Below, one piece after another: positions 5,519 through 6,103 of a DNA stretch of 6,103 bases. Below the pieces are notes generated by a model. The model searched no databases. It was not told where the DNA came from and saw only the letters and a program-made list of their open reading frames with translations. The position numbers and the translations under genes are program-made. How positions within the stretch are numbered: position 1 is the stretch's first letter; each line of letters begins with the position of its first letter. Origin of the DNA: PVC group bacterium (GTDB taxonomy: Bacteria > Verrucomicrobiota > Kiritimatiellia > UBA8416 > PXDI01); the NCBI GenBank assembly GCA_003565095.1, contig PXDI01000228.1, forward strand, positions 1 through 6,103, given 5' to 3'.

Positions 5519-5612
5519 TCGGCGAGCAGGGCAATTCAGGCAAATTACCACAAGATCAATGGACATCCCCCGTTCGACGAGCTTGCTCGGCGAGCGGAAC
5601 AATTCAGCCAAA
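5519..5612 (+). repeat. Imperfect direct repeat of 26 bases
   Basis: 5519-5544 and 5587-5612 match at 22 of 26 positions. Both begin TCGGCGAGC and share CAATTCAG. The offset is 68 bases, not a multiple of three. The second copy starts inside a CGAGC-TT-GCTCG palindrome (5578-5589). Confidence 0.6.
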
Positions 5613-5764
5613 CGGGTGCCTACAGCAATAGACAAGCGCCCATATTGAGCAAAAGGTGCGCTTTGCCAAAACCTTGCTCTACCCGGGCTCAAAGACGGCT
5701 TGGCAGGAGCGGCTCGACTGAGCTCGCCGAAGTCCTCGCCCTACCGTAAAACAGAATTATCTTG

Positions 5765-5786
5765 TCCGCCGAGCAAGCTCAGCGGA
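5765..5786. repeat. Small palindrome related to an upstream repeat
   Basis: TCCGC (5765-5769) pairs with GCGGA (5782-5786), and GAGC with GCTC inside, around an AA centre. Fourteen bases of it (5767-5780) are the exact reverse complement of 5579-5592, so the two sites form an inverted pair ~175 bases apart. Confidence 0.55.
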
Positions 5787-5830
5787 CGCGATGAAAACGC
5801 CCACGATAAACCGCATAACCCGTGGCTAGG

Positions 5831-5995
5831 GTTTTGCGTTTGGGGTCGGACGCGCAGCGGCCCGGAAAAACGGCTGGCAAGTTTGGGATGGCCGCAAGGA
5901 GCCAAGGGTGCCGCTATACTAAAGTATGCGGCATCTGAAGGCGACACAGCGGACGCCCAAAATCGACAGCCGTTTTTACGCCCCAAACGCAAAAC
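5831..5995. repeat. Long nested palindrome (165 bases): MITE-like element or structured RNA
   Basis: The arms pair in successive blocks in the right order: 5831-5845 with 5981-5995 (15/15, GTTTTGCGTTTGGGG), 5866-5876 with 5967-5977 (11/11, AAAAACGGCTG), 5882-5887 with 5956-5961 (TTTGGG), 5892-5895 with 5949-5952, 5901-5903 with 5940-5942, and an apical hairpin 5908-5934 (about 12 pairs, one bulged T, small A-rich loop). A 20-base GC-rich insertion (5846-5865) faces only three bases on the other side. The order and perfection of the outer blocks exclude chance. No transposase is visible in the window. I know of no named RNA or element that I can assign to it. Confidence 0.75.
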
Positions 5996-6072
5996 ATTCA
6001 CATACCACATAAGCAAAAGGGAACCACCGCCTTTCTAACCTGAATTATTCATGAGGAAAGGTTTTAACCACC

Positions 6073-6100
6073 CGTTCACTGCGTTCACTGGAGTACACTG
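6073..6100 (+). repeat. Short tandem repeat at the window edge
   Basis: CGTTCACTG at 6073-6081 and 6082-6090 is followed by the variant GAGTACACTG (6091-6100). The array may continue beyond the window. Confidence 0.65.
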
Positions 6101-6103
6101 AGA

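Larger units (their letters stand above)
5427..6103. other. Gene-free, repeat-rich stretch
   Basis: No reading frame here has a ribosome site, a recognisable domain or plausible composition. The open frames on both strands are rich in Pro/Arg/Ser and follow the palindromes rather than a protein. The stretch holds the inverted-pair right copy (5469-5498), a near-duplicate block (5519-5612), further palindromes, the long nested palindrome (5831-5995) and 3' tandem units (6073-6100). Confidence 0.7.

Noticed and set aside
5468..5692. 74-residue open frame on the - strand across the right repeat copy
   Set aside because: It crosses the dispersed repeat and the 26-base duplicate, has no ribosome site and no recognisable domain.
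5741..6016. 91-residue open frame on the - strand and an overlapping 112-residue frame on the + strand (5700-6038)
   Set aside because: Both run through the nested palindrome, lack ribosome sites and have Pro/Arg/Ser-rich composition with no domain. They are best explained as translations of a repeat.
6030..6065. CCTTTC ... GAAAGG followed by TTTT, resembling a terminator
   Set aside because: The stem is only six pairs with a loop of about 20 bases, and no gene ends nearby. It is too weak to call.

Overview
The window looks like chromosomal DNA of a Gram-negative bacterium with heptose-containing LPS. It carries two genes for late steps of ADP-heptose synthesis (a stand-alone adenylyltransferase and the epimerase) and a short lipoprotein gene. 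A single-domain adenylyltransferase, mixed base composition and intergenic spaces full of short-period repeats are compatible with the PVC group (for example Kiritimatiellota/Lentisphaerota relatives) or similar environmental lineages. That placement is a low-confidence inference.

Left part (1-3233, all + strand): the 3' end of a type I restriction HsdR gene runs in from outside the window. It is followed by rfaE2 (557-1045), an AbrB-type antitoxin and PIN-domain toxin pair (1115-1745), hldD (1742-2746) and a coiled-coil lipoprotein gene (2739-3233). The toxin-antitoxin pair sits between two genes of the same sugar pathway. Its toxin stop overlaps the hldD start as ATGA, so toxin and epimerase are probably translationally coupled. 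The lipoprotein start in turn lies inside the end of hldD.

Middle (3251-4417, - strand): a THUMP-domain, RlmL/YpsC-like rRNA guanine-N2 methyltransferase converges on the lipoprotein gene with only 17 bases between their stops. Its upstream side is a 64-base array of GTTACAAG/GTTGCAAG units, followed by a dispersed-repeat copy, a strong GC hairpin and a 7-base tandem repeat.

Right part (4719-5426, - strand): a second toxin-antitoxin pair, with a ribbon-helix-helix antitoxin, a PIN toxin and a repeat-rich control region. It lies between two inverted copies of a 30-base repeat (4520-4549 and 5469-5498, 26/30 identical), which suggests it may travel or have been captured as a cassette.

The last ~680 bases (5427-6103) hold no convincing gene. 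They are a mosaic of short repeats ending in a nested palindrome of 165 bases (5831-5995) whose arms pair in several successive blocks. It is either a MITE-like element or a structured RNA, and is the most unexplained object here. The known parts are two PIN toxin modules, heptose genes, an RNA methyltransferase and a restriction subunit. The unexplained parts are the palindrome, the inverted repeats around the second module, and the wiring of the first module into the heptose operon.
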